A DNA stretch of 64,000 bases from Sulfitobacter sp. DFL-14. GTDB taxonomy: Bacteria; Pseudomonadota; Alphaproteobacteria; Rhodobacterales; Rhodobacteraceae. Numbering within the stretch: position 1 is the first letter of the stretch; every line of letters starts with the position of its first letter. The position numbers were made by a program, and so were the translations under genes. Shown one piece after another: positions 44,664 to 52,854 of the stretch. The stretch covers positions 124,001-188,000 of the forward strand of contig NZ_QBFD01000005.1 in the NCBI RefSeq assembly GCF_003335585.1, given 5' to 3'. Below the pieces are notes generated by a model. That model saw nothing but the letters and a program-made list of their open reading frames with translations, did not search any database and had not been told where the DNA came from.

Positions 44664-44728
44664 GCGGCGTTCTCCCCCACTCGAACGTCCGGCCATGGCA
44701 GACAGCTGCCGCCATGGCCGATGATTGC

Positions 44729-45907
44729 TTACTTGAACATCGCGCGAAGCGTGTCCGGATCGACGAGGGTCGAAACCGAGACTTCGTCGGGCAGGCTGGG
44801 ATCGCACTGGTCGACCGTTGCCTGTTTCATCGAGAAGGGCACATCCAGGTTGGCAGGGATCTCAGCGCCGCCGTGGGCCATCATGCCGGCCGTCAGCGCC
44901 AGACGCGCCTGGTAGTTCTGGCCGGAGGAGTAGAAGACCTTGAAGTTGGGGTTGCCCGCCGCCTTCATGTCGCAGAACAGGCCCTGCTCATCGGTGCGCA
45001 GGGCAACGGTGAAGTCGAGCGGCTTGTTGGCAGATTCATAGGCGCGCACGCCGCCCCGGAACCCGTCTGCGTAGTCATAGATATACCCATCAATCTTGTC
45101 GAAACGGGACAGGATTGCGGAGACCGCGGAAAAGGTGCCTTCCTGGGTCCAGTTGGTGTCTTCGGTGGCAATGATTTCGACACCGTCGAGGGTTGCGACC
45201 TCTTCCGCTGCGCAGCCCTGCCATGTGGCCGACAGCGGGTTGCCGGGTGTGCCACCCAATGCCGCGATGGCTTTTGCTTCGGGGTTGCCGGTGCGGACCG
45301 CGCGGATGAATTCTTTGCCCAGCTCGCAGATGTTTTCCGAAATGTTGGTGACATAATCTTCGCCCGGCGTGCCTGCGACGGTGCCGTTATGCAGAATGAC
45401 CGTGATCCCGGATTCGGTCGCTTCGCGGATCGAGGGGGCCAGTGCCTCGCCGTGGTCGGCAAAGGTCACGATCACATCGACGCCCTGGGCGATATAAGCG
45501 CGGAAATCCGACAGCGCCTTGGCGGCGTCACCGCGCGCCGAAGTATAGACGATCTTGCCCACCTCCGGGTAGGTCAGCGCCTGCATGATGAATTCCATCT
45601 TCGTCACCTGGCGCCAGACGTTCTCGCCAAAGCCGTCGGCATAGGCAACGGTCAGCTCTCCGCCGGTGCCGGTGTCGCATTGGTTGTCGTTCCAGCACTG
45701 GATCGCCTTGGCGCGGATTTCTTCGCTGACCGGCATTGCAGCGTGCTCAAAGGCTTCCTGGAAAACCGGGCCGACATCGGTGGTGCCAAGCCGCGAAGAC
45801 ATCATCTCTTCGGCGGATTGTGCTGCAGCAGCCATCGGCAAGCCGAGGGTCATCACGGTGAGCGCCGTCAGGCGGATGGGCCACGTCAGGCCGTTGTGTT
45901 GGGTCAT
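44729..45907 (-). CDS. Ribose-type ABC substrate-binding protein
   Basis: The product is 392 residues with a Sec signal (MTQHNGLTWPIRLTALTVMT to AAAAQS). The mature protein has the Peripla_BP_4 type I fold (VIVTFADHGEALAPSIREAT, VILHNGTVAGTPGEDYV, DGYIYDYADGFRGGVRAY). It captures a sugar-like or aromatic-sugar-like ligand for the transporter encoded next. The start at 45907 is preferred because the signal peptide begins there. Operator E lies about 145 bases before it. Confidence 0.88.
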   Translation of the reverse strand: MTQHNGLTWPIRLTALTVMTLGLPMAAAAQSAEEMMSSRLGTTDVGPVFQEAFEHAAMPVSEEIRAKAIQCWNDNQCDTGTGGELTVAYADGFGENVWRQVTKMEFIMQALTYPEVGKIVYTSARGDAAKALSDFRAYIAQGVDVIVTFADHGEALAPSIREATESGITVILHNGTVAGTPGEDYVTNISENICELGKEFIRAVRTGNPEAKAIAALGGTPGNPLSATWQGCAAEEVATLDGVEIIATEDTNWTQEGTFSAVSAILSRFDKIDGYIYDYADGFRGGVRAYESANKPLDFTVALRTDEQGLFCDMKAAGNPNFKVFYSSGQNYQARLALTAGMMAHGGAEIPANLDVPFSMKQATVDQCDPSLPDEVSVSTLVDPDTLRAMFK

Positions 45908-46048
45908 TTTAGATTCCTCTCCCTGGTAAACGGGCCGGAGGTCTCCTCCCTGGCCCATGATCGCGTCCGGCCGACATTTGGTGATGCTCCGCCGGGTCGT
46001 ATGTGTCGCCGGCTTGTACAGCAGGCGGGGTCTGTCTCTTTCACTAAC

Positions 46049-46073
46049 TATAATACCATAATACGGTCATACG
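46049..46073. promoter_or_regulatory. Candidate GntR operator E
   Basis: TATAATACCATAATACGG carries two ATAATAC heptamers at 46050 and 46058, eight bases apart. The leading G is replaced by A, so it may bind more weakly than the other sites. It is upstream of the transporter operon. Confidence 0.55.
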
Positions 46074-46203
46074 TCAACTTGTGAATTCTTGCAGCATTCC
46101 GTGATCGTCCGGATGCTTGCCGGATGCCTGAATGTGCCAACGTCGCCCCGATCGGGGGCGACGCAAGATTTCCATTTTGGGATTATTTGATTTCCCTGTG
46201 CCG

Positions 46204-46923
46204 TTACTGCGCGAGGTAACCGCCGTCGATGACAAGCTCGGCACCGGTGACAAAGCTCGCCTCATCCGACGCCAAGTACAGGCAACCATTGGCAATTTCC
46301 CGTGGCGTCCCGGCCCGGCCCATTGGCGTCATGCCGATGACGAATTCGTTGATGGCGGGGTCCTGTGCCTGGGTCAGGGGGGTGTCAATAAATCCCGGAT
46401 GAACCGAATTCACGCGAATCCCCTCTTTCACATAGGTGATTGCCGCGTTCTTGGTCATCATCACCAGCGCGCCCTTGGACGCGTGATAGGCATGGGCGCC
46501 CGCGACGGCGGCCTTTCCCCAGATCGAGGAAATGTTGATGATGGAGCCGGACTTTTCCCTTTGCATATGCGGGATCACTTCACGCATTCCGAAGAACACG
46601 CCGTCCTGGTTCACCCCGATCACCTTGCGCCAGTTCTCTGTCGAGCCGTCGGCCACACCGTCATAGACCGCAATCCCCGCGTTGTTCACGAGGCAGTCGA
46701 TTCGGCCCTGCGCCTCGACGATCTGCTTGATCGCGGTTTTCCACTGGGCCTCATCCGCCACGTCGAGCGTGATGCCGGTCACCCCGTCCGGGTAGACACC
46801 TGAGGGGTTGCTGGTGCTGCCAGCATATACGATTGCACCTTCCTCGTGAAAACGTTCGACGATGCCCAGCCCGATTCCGCGCGATGCCCCGGTCACCAGG
46901 ACAACTTTTCCATCCAGTCTCAT
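46204..46923 (-). CDS. Short-chain dehydrogenase/reductase (239 aa)
   Basis: A classical SDR with TGASRGIGLGI near residue 11, CLVNNAGIAVYDGV near 82, the catalytic Ser in INISSIWGKAAV and YHASKGALVMM near 148. The C-terminus GAELVIDGGYLAQ is typical. It is NAD(P)-dependent, with sugar- or ring-alcohol oxidation likely given the context. It is transcribed toward the transporter operon and divergently from the gene at 47139, with operator F in between. Confidence 0.9.
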   Translation of the reverse strand: MRLDGKVVLVTGASRGIGLGIVERFHEEGAIVYAGSTSNPSGVYPDGVTGITLDVADEAQWKTAIKQIVEAQGRIDCLVNNAGIAVYDGVADGSTENWRKVIGVNQDGVFFGMREVIPHMQREKSGSIINISSIWGKAAVAGAHAYHASKGALVMMTKNAAITYVKEGIRVNSVHPGFIDTPLTQAQDPAINEFVIGMTPMGRAGTPREIANGCLYLASDEASFVTGAELVIDGGYLAQ

Positions 46924-46974
46924 TTACTTCCTCCCTTGGCGCGTATCTGCGCGGTTTCGAATTTCTGCAATATA

Positions 46975-46989
46975 GTAATACCGTATTAT
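46975..46989. promoter_or_regulatory. Candidate GntR operator F
   Basis: TAATACCGTATTA (46976-46988) is a perfect palindrome with a one-base centre. It carries GTAATAC at 46975 and GTATTAT eight bases later. It sits 53 bases ahead of the SDR gene and 151 bases ahead of the gene at 47139, so it may serve both directions. Confidence 0.68.
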
Positions 46990-47138
46990 CATAAGACGTC
47001 AAAACTCTTGTCATGTTCGATTTCTGCAGAACGCAAGGGCCATGCCGCAGCGAATTTTTTCCATATTGGTCGAAACAGCCGGCTTCAGCTTTGCTGCCCG
47101 GTCGTAGTGTCGGGTCGAAAGACACAGGGAGGATCGGT

Positions 47139-48056
47139 ATGTCCGCAACGAAAGCAGGGCCGGTAGGCTGGATTGGCACCGGAAAGATGGGCGCACCGAT
47201 GGTTGCCCACCTGGCAGGTTCAGGCCAAGCCTTGCAGGTGTTCGACGCGCGGCCCGCTTCCTACGCTGCCCTGCTGACTGAGACCGTCACAGCAGCGCCA
47301 GGCATTGAGGCAATCGGGCAGAACTGCGGTGTCGTCTTTACGTCCATCCCGGATGATTCCGCCTTGATCGCCATTGTCGAAGGGCAGGGGGCCAGTGGCG
47401 GGCTGGCCCGGTCCATGGCCGCAGGTTCGATCCTTGTCGAAACCAGCACTGTCAGCCCGGAGGCTTCGCAGCAGGCCGCGCGGGCCTTGCAGGCGGCTGG
47501 CATCCGCTATGTCCGCGCGCCCGTTTCCGGCAGCACCAGCATCGCACAGGCCGGCGGTCTGACGGTGCTCGCATCGGGCGACAAATCCGCCTGGGACGAG
47601 GTCGAGACCCTTCTGGCGCAGTATTCCGCGCGGCGGTTCTGGCTGGGGGAAGGGGATGCGGCACGTTACATGAAGCTGGTCCTGAACACCCTGGTCGGGG
47701 CAACCGCCTCCGTGCTGGGTGAAGCGCTGCTGCTGGGCGAACGGGGCGGGCTGTCGCGGGCCGACATGATGGATGTGATCCTGGAAAGCGCCGTGACCTC
47801 GCCCCTGCTGAAATACAAGAAAGACACGGTTGTCGGTCTCGACACGGACCCGGCCTTTCAGCTTGATCAGATGGTAAAGGACTATTCGCTGATCATCGCT
47901 GCCGCCAGGAAAGAGAATATCGAAATGGAAGTCGCGGAGCTTGTTCTTGAGCAATACCAGACCGCCGCACAGGCCGGTCGCGCCGCGCAGGATTTCTTTG
48001 CGCTTGTCGATTGGATCGGGGATGCTGCCCACCCAAGGCAGGACAGCGCGGGCTAA
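47139..48056 (+). CDS. NAD(P)-dependent dehydrogenase, 3-hydroxyisobutyrate dehydrogenase type
   Basis: The product is 305 residues with an N-terminal Rossmann domain (GWIGTGKMGAPMVAHLAGSG), ILVETSTVSPEASQQAARAL, APVSGSTSIAQAGGLTVLASG with the substrate-binding GS motif and the catalytic Lys in YMKLVLNTLVG near residue 176. It oxidises a beta-hydroxyacid or reduces a related aldehyde acid. It heads the operon that ends with the hydroxyquinol genes. The start at 47139 follows AGGGAGGATCGGT. Confidence 0.88.
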   Translation: MSATKAGPVGWIGTGKMGAPMVAHLAGSGQALQVFDARPASYAALLTETVTAAPGIEAIGQNCGVVFTSIPDDSALIAIVEGQGASGGLARSMAAGSILVETSTVSPEASQQAARALQAAGIRYVRAPVSGSTSIAQAGGLTVLASGDKSAWDEVETLLAQYSARRFWLGEGDAARYMKLVLNTLVGATASVLGEALLLGERGGLSRADMMDVILESAVTSPLLKYKKDTVVGLDTDPAFQLDQMVKDYSLIIAAARKENIEMEVAELVLEQYQTAAQAGRAAQDFFALVDWIGDAAHPRQDSAG

Positions 48057-48091
48057 CTGGCCGCGTCCGCGCTTGAGGAGGAAGCTGCCGG

Positions 48092-49819
48092 ATGACCGAA
48101 TACGAAATGCTGCGCATCATCGACTTTCTGAACGACCTGAACGGGCCGTTCGGAACAGTTGTACCGGACAGCAGGGGCGATCCGATATTCGCGCTCACCC
48201 TGTCGCTGATGCAAGCGCATCTGACCGGGCGTGACATAACCAAAAGCGCGCTGGCGGAATCAGGCGGTGTACCCTTCGTCACGGCAATGCGCCACATCAG
48301 CCAGATGATCGACGACGGGCATATCATGCTGGATCCGCGCACCTCGACCGGGCGCAGTTTCTATGTGCGCCCCAGCGCGGAACTGATGGAACGGTTCACC
48401 ACCTATTGCCGAGGCGTGAAAGCCACCATCGGCCGGACCTTCGGCACCATTGATTCAATCGACGATGTCGACGGGTTCTACTTTGGCGGCTCCAACTTCT
48501 CCCGGGTTGTCATTCCGCCACCCCGGTTGCAAACCCATCGGGCGTCCGGCGGAAAGGAGCTGCGTTTCCTGTTTCGCAAGGACAATTACTTTGAGGCGCT
48601 GCGCAATACCTGGGCCGACCTGCGGTCGAATGTCGGGTCGATCCAGAATGTCGACCTTTTGCCGCTGCCCCATCTCTATGACCGGATCATCGAAAATGGC
48701 GGACGGCCCACGTCGGAGTTTGACGTGATCTGTGTGAACAAGCCCTGGGTCGGTGACCTGGTGAACCGCGGGCTGGTCCGCCCATTGGACGATCTGATCG
48801 GGCAGAGCCATGTTCAGCCGCTCGATTTCTCGCCAATGGTCTGGGAGTCCGCCTCCTGGCAAGGGGCGCAATATGGCGTGCCGATCTATACCACGGTTGA
48901 GCTGTTCCTGGCGCGACAGGATGTGTTCGAGCGCAGCGGCATTGCCTATCCCCGAACCTTTGACCAGGTGATCGAGGCCGGGCGGGCGCTGCAACGGCCT
49001 GACGAAGGGTTGTACGGCGTCGCATGGAACGGCGCACGGGGGATGCCGGTGGCGAACACCTTTATGGTGTTGCTGGGGTCGTGCAACTCTGCCTGCCTGA
49101 ACCTGCCGCGCCGCCGCATTCACACACCGATGCATGATCTCGTGTCCGACAAGCTGCGGGCGCAACTGTTGACCGATCAGGCGTTCGAGGTGCTCGATTA
49201 CATGCATCGTCTGAAGGAGGTGTCACACCCCGATGTCCTGGCAATGGACTGGGATCGCAGGGTTGATGCGCTGCTGACCGGAAAGGCGGTCATGGGATAT
49301 TGCTGGTCGATGCATGCTGCGCTGATGGAATACCACGTCAAATCGGTCGTTTCGCGGCGGATGCGCTATCTGGAGCAGCCCAAAGGCAGGGCCGGGATGC
49401 ATGCCAATCCTGTCGGTGGTTTCCACCTGATGATCCCCAGCAACCTTGCCGAAGACCGGGTGCAGCTCGCCTTTGATGCGATCAGCTGGATGTGTTCGCC
49501 GGAAGTGATGAAGGAACATGTGTCGGAAGGTTTCCCGGTGGCCCCGCGTTTCTCTGTCGCGGCTGACCCGGAAGCGGCGGCAAGTTCGCCGGTCATGGGT
49601 GTGGTGGACCGCTTGCTGCGCTCCAACTCCGTCTGCACCTGGTCGCGGCCGGCCGTGCCGGAGTTTCACGGGATCGAGACAATCCTGGGCGAGGAAATTC
49701 ATGCCGCCCTGCGGGGTGATGCCACCGACCGCGAGGCGCTTGAACGTGCGCAGCGGCGCATCGACGATCTGCTGCGCGTGCGCAATGTCGCGGCGGTGCA
49801 GGGCGTATCGGCTCAGTAA
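48092..49819 (+). CDS. Winged-helix regulator fused to an ABC-type solute-binding domain (575 aa)
   Basis: Residues about 25-95 form a MarR-like winged helix (TGRDITKSALAESGGVPFVTAMRHISQ, DPRTSTGRSFYVRPSAELM). From about residue 150 to 555 the chain has the fold of sugar-type extracellular solute-binding proteins (SBP_bac_1): TWADLRSNVGSIQNVDLLPL, FDVICVNKPWVGDLVNRGLV, YGVPIYTTVELFLARQDVF, FHLMIPSNLAEDRVQLAFDA. There is no signal peptide, so the protein is cytoplasmic. It is probably a ligand-responsive regulator that uses a periplasmic-binding-protein domain as sensor. No transporter of the SBP_bac_1 type is encoded nearby. Confidence 0.85.
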   Translation: MTEYEMLRIIDFLNDLNGPFGTVVPDSRGDPIFALTLSLMQAHLTGRDITKSALAESGGVPFVTAMRHISQMIDDGHIMLDPRTSTGRSFYVRPSAELMERFTTYCRGVKATIGRTFGTIDSIDDVDGFYFGGSNFSRVVIPPPRLQTHRASGGKELRFLFRKDNYFEALRNTWADLRSNVGSIQNVDLLPLPHLYDRIIENGGRPTSEFDVICVNKPWVGDLVNRGLVRPLDDLIGQSHVQPLDFSPMVWESASWQGAQYGVPIYTTVELFLARQDVFERSGIAYPRTFDQVIEAGRALQRPDEGLYGVAWNGARGMPVANTFMVLLGSCNSACLNLPRRRIHTPMHDLVSDKLRAQLLTDQAFEVLDYMHRLKEVSHPDVLAMDWDRRVDALLTGKAVMGYCWSMHAALMEYHVKSVVSRRMRYLEQPKGRAGMHANPVGGFHLMIPSNLAEDRVQLAFDAISWMCSPEVMKEHVSEGFPVAPRFSVAADPEAAASSPVMGVVDRLLRSNSVCTWSRPAVPEFHGIETILGEEIHAALRGDATDREALERAQRRIDDLLRVRNVAAVQGVSAQ

Positions 49820-49831
49820 GATGGACAAGGA

Positions 49832-50902
49832 ATGACGGACATGGACGATTTCGTTTTCAAAGGCATCCCGACGCGGGTGATCTTTGGTACTGGCACGCTG
49901 GCCGCAGTGGCCGAAGAAGTGGCGCGGCTGGGCGGCAAGGCGGCGCTTGTCCTGTCCACGTCCCATCAGGCAGAAGACGCCAGGCGGCTTGCCTCCGATC
50001 TTGGCGCGCGTTGCGTCGGGGTCTTTTCCGAAGCGGCCATGCACACGCCTGTTGCCATCACCGAAAAGGCGCTGGAGGCGGAAGAATCCCTTGGCGCGGA
50101 TTGCCTTGTCTCGCTTGGTGGCGGGTCCACCGTGGGGCTGGGCAAGGCGATTTCAATCCGCACCGGTCTGCCGCATCTGGCGGTGCCCACAACCTACGCA
50201 GGGTCCGAGATGACCGATATCCTCGGCGAGACAAACGACGGCGAAAAGACCACCCGCCGCGATCCCGCCATCCGGCCCGCGACGGTGATCTATGATGTCG
50301 CCCTGACGCTTGGCCTGCCGGCCGACATGACGGTCACCTCCGCGCTGAACGCCGCCGCCCACGCGGTCGAGGCGCTTTATGCCTCCGACGGCAACCCGGT
50401 GATCAGCCAGATGGCGGGCGCGGGCCTTGCCGCCCTTTTCAAAGGTGTGCCGCAGGTGGTGGCCGATCCGACAGATGCGGCGGGGCGCAGCGATGTGTTG
50501 TATGGTGCCTGGCTCTGCTCGACGGTTCTGGGTCAGGCCGAGATGGGCCTGCATCACAAGCTTTGTCATGTTCTGGGCGGTTCCTTTGACCTGCCCCATG
50601 CGCAGACCCATGCAATCTTGCTGCCCCATACGGCGGGGTTCAACGCAGCGGCGGCCCGTGTGCAGCTTGCCCCGGCGACAGCGCTTTTTGGCGAGGACCT
50701 GGGCGGCGGCCTTTGGGATTTTGCCAAGGCGGCAGGCGCGCCGCTGGCCCTGTCCGACCTGGGACTCACGGAAAAGGATCTGCCCCGCGCAGCGGATATC
50801 GCCACACGTAACACATATTCAAATCCGCGCGCGTTTGACGCCGGGGACATTACCGCATTGCTGCGGGCGGCGGTGAACGGAACCCGCCCTCGGCCCATCT
50901 GA
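49832..50902 (+). CDS. Maleylacetate reductase
   Basis: The product is 356 residues, the usual length of maleylacetate reductases and shorter than other iron alcohol dehydrogenases. It has VIFGTGTLAAVAEEV near residue 16, SLGGGSTVGLGKAISIRTG near 93, VPTTYAGSEMTDILG near 117 and the metal-site His in GLHHKLCHVLGGSFDLPHAQTHA. It reduces maleylacetate to beta-ketoadipate with NAD(P)H, the second step of hydroxyquinol breakdown. The gene follows the fusion regulator after 12 bases and precedes hydroxyquinol dioxygenase by 14 bases. Confidence 0.93.
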   Translation: MTDMDDFVFKGIPTRVIFGTGTLAAVAEEVARLGGKAALVLSTSHQAEDARRLASDLGARCVGVFSEAAMHTPVAITEKALEAEESLGADCLVSLGGGSTVGLGKAISIRTGLPHLAVPTTYAGSEMTDILGETNDGEKTTRRDPAIRPATVIYDVALTLGLPADMTVTSALNAAAHAVEALYASDGNPVISQMAGAGLAALFKGVPQVVADPTDAAGRSDVLYGAWLCSTVLGQAEMGLHHKLCHVLGGSFDLPHAQTHAILLPHTAGFNAAAARVQLAPATALFGEDLGGGLWDFAKAAGAPLALSDLGLTEKDLPRAADIATRNTYSNPRAFDAGDITALLRAAVNGTRPRPI

Positions 50903-50916
50903 ACGAAAGTGGAAAC

Positions 50917-51816
50917 ATGACAGAGACAGTGACAGAAAGCGGCTATTTTTCCGAAGACCAATCGGCAGAGGTCGTGATTGCCCGTAATGCCAAGGCCAAA
51001 GACGCCAGACTGGCCGAAGTGATGGCGGTACTGACCCGCCATCTGCACGCTGCCGTCAAGGAGATCGAGCCAAGCGAGGAGGAATGGTTCCAGGCCATCC
51101 AGTTCCTGACCAAAACAGGTCAGATGTGCAGCGATTGGCGGCAGGAATACATCCTGTTGTCCGACGTTCTTGGTGTGTCGATGCTGGTGGATGCCATCAA
51201 CAACCGCAAGGCCAGCGGGGCCAGCGAATCCACCGTGTTAGGCCCGTTTCACGTCGATGATGTGCCGATCATGGAAATGGGCGCGAACATCTGCCTGGAT
51301 AACAAAGGCGAGCCGATGGAGGTCAGGGGGACGGTGCGCGATTTGACAGGCGCGCCGGTCGCCGGGGTTGAACTGGATGTCTGGCAGGCCAATGATGAGG
51401 GGTTCTATGACATTCAGCAAAAGGGCCTGCAGCCCGACTTTAACCTGCGGGGGCGGTTCCGGACGGGGGCGGACGGCAGCTACAGGTTCTGGGCAGTGCG
51501 ACCGAAATACTATGCCATTCCCGATGACGGTCCGGTCGGTCAACTGCTTGTACAGTTGGGCCGCCACCCCTATCGCCCCGCCCATCTGCACTACATCCTG
51601 ACTGCCGAGGGGTTCGAGACGCTGACGACGCATATCTTTGACCCCGACGATCCCTATATTCGGTCGGATGCTGTTTTCGGTGTCAAGGAAAGCCTGATGG
51701 CCAGGTTCGAGAAGATCGACAGCCCGTCGGAAATTGCAGCAGCGCAAGGCGATGGCTGGTTCTGGCGGGTAGAGCATGATTTTGTACTGGAGCAGCAACC
51801 TGTGGGCCGCCCCTGA
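50917..51816 (+). CDS. Hydroxyquinol 1,2-dioxygenase
   Basis: The product is 299 residues. It has the N-terminal helical linker domain of catechol-type intradiol dioxygenases (LTKTGQMCSDWRQEYILLSDVLG) and the catalytic domain with the Fe(III) ligands in RPKYYAIPDDGPVG (Tyr) and HPYRPAHLHYIL (Tyr/His, His), plus the HVDDVPIMEMG stretch near 112 typical of hydroxyquinol rather than catechol enzymes. It opens 1,2,4-trihydroxybenzene to maleylacetate, which the preceding gene product then reduces. It ends the operon. Confidence 0.92.
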   Translation: MTETVTESGYFSEDQSAEVVIARNAKAKDARLAEVMAVLTRHLHAAVKEIEPSEEEWFQAIQFLTKTGQMCSDWRQEYILLSDVLGVSMLVDAINNRKASGASESTVLGPFHVDDVPIMEMGANICLDNKGEPMEVRGTVRDLTGAPVAGVELDVWQANDEGFYDIQQKGLQPDFNLRGRFRTGADGSYRFWAVRPKYYAIPDDGPVGQLLVQLGRHPYRPAHLHYILTAEGFETLTTHIFDPDDPYIRSDAVFGVKESLMARFEKIDSPSEIAAAQGDGWFWRVEHDFVLEQQPVGRP

Positions 51817-51884
51817 GCAGATTTCTGCTGGGGGTCGCTGCGCATACCGCTTGTCAGCGACAATTTTGCAGGGATTGGCTCTGA

Positions 51885-51931
51885 GGGTGTTGTCGGCATC
51901 GTCAACTTATTGAATTCTGCCGACAACGCCC
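51885..51931. repeat. 14-bp inverted repeat after the hydroxyquinol dioxygenase gene
   Basis: GGGTGTTGTCGGCA (51885-51898) and TGCCGACAACGCCC (51918-51931) pair with one mismatch around a 19-base loop. It may be a terminator without a U-tract or an end of the adjacent IS6 relic. Confidence 0.5.
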
Positions 51932-51949
51932 CCACCCCCTTGGTCATAC

Positions 51950-52410
51950 GGCTTTCAACTCGCTCGTGATGTCGTTCCAAATGCCGTGAGCATCTGACCG
52001 AGATTGTCGATAGGCTGGGGCGGAAAGTTTGTGACGGCGGGAACCAAATACGGTTTGGACTTGATCATGGATAGACAAAAAGAGCTGTGCTTGGCCGGGC
52101 GATTTGAAGCGGGCCATGTTCTTTTCTCGGCGCCGCGTCGGTCGATGCGAGCCTTCAGATCTGTTGTTTAAGCCCTTATGCCTTCGGTACTTGATACCGG
52201 GAGCGAGGCTTTTCAAAGCCGCACTATAGCGGCCGAACTTATCCGTTATCACAACGCGCGGTCGCCCATATTGTTTGAATAGTTTGCGGAAAAACGTTTC
52301 GCGGCGCGCGTATTGCGCCGAGATTGCACCAGAATATCAAGAACGTCACCCTTGCTGTCGAGTTGGCGAATATGCCGGGTCATCCAGCACGGCTTGCTGC
52401 GACGGTGACT
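51950..52410 (-). pseudogene. Decayed IS6-family transposase (C-terminal half)
   Basis: On the minus strand GDVLDILVQSRRNTRAAKRF is followed, after a single-base frame loss, by KLFKQYGRPRVVITDKFGRY and then SHKGLNNRSEG-like text, RREKNMARFKSPGQAQLFLS and the C-terminal SYRQSRSDAHGIWN-like end. The N-terminal third is absent. It is related to the relic at 20825 but reads in the opposite direction, so the catabolic block between them is flanked by inverted IS6 relics. Confidence 0.8.
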
Positions 52411-52441
52411 CTAGTATTTTTTCGCCATTGCTGTTCCCACA

Positions 52442-52482
52442 TTGACAAAACTAGTTTTGTAGTCATATAATCCATATATGAC
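52442..52482 (+). promoter_or_regulatory. arsR promoter with two palindromic operators, leaderless start
   Basis: TTGACA (52442-52447) and TATAAT (52466-52471) are perfect -35 and -10 elements with an 18-base spacer. The perfect palindrome ACAAAACTAGTTTTGT (52445-52460) fills the spacer. GTCATATA/TATATGAC (52462-52469 and 52475-52482) spans the -10 element and start codon. The ATG at 52478 is seven bases after the -10 element, so the transcript is probably leaderless. ArsR is expected to bind here. Confidence 0.75.
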
Positions 52483-52801
52483 TTTTGTATCTCAATCCGC
52501 TACCACGGCCCACGCCCTCGCCGCCCTTGGCCATGAAGCTCGGCTCGACGTCTATCGCCTGCTCGTCCGTGCGGGCAAGGAAGGTCTAGTCGTCGGGGAC
52601 ATCGCGAGCCATACGAAGTTGCCGCTCTCGACGCTCGCCCATCACTTGCGCACCCTCGTCGGGGCGCGCCTCGTCGTGCAGGAGCGGCGCGGACGCGAGG
52701 TCGTCAACCGGGCTGACTTTGCTGTCATGAACGCGGCGCTCGCCTTCCTGACCGACGAGTGCTGCCAAGGCGTCGCTCTTGTGCGGGAGGACGCTGCCTG
52801 A
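52478..52801 (+). CDS. arsR: ArsR-family metalloregulator
   Basis: The product is 107 residues. The winged helix (ALGHEARLDVYRLLVRAGKEG, DIASHTKLPLSTLAHHLRTL) is followed by a wing region and a C-terminal ECCQG motif. Adjacent cysteines near the C-terminus are the arsenite-binding site of this ArsR subgroup. It probably represses its own operon through the palindromes in its promoter. No ribosome site precedes the ATG, consistent with a leaderless message. Confidence 0.88.
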   Translation: MTFVSQSATTAHALAALGHEARLDVYRLLVRAGKEGLVVGDIASHTKLPLSTLAHHLRTLVGARLVVQERRGREVVNRADFAVMNAALAFLTDECCQGVALVREDAA

Positions 52802-52854
52802 CGTGCGTCAAACATTCTTTTGCCTATAAATAACTATATAACCGGATATATAAC

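Noticed and set aside
44714-46084. A 456-codon open frame on the plus strand opposite the substrate-binding protein gene
   Set aside because: Antisense shadow in GC-rich DNA. The minus strand has a signal peptide and a clear fold.
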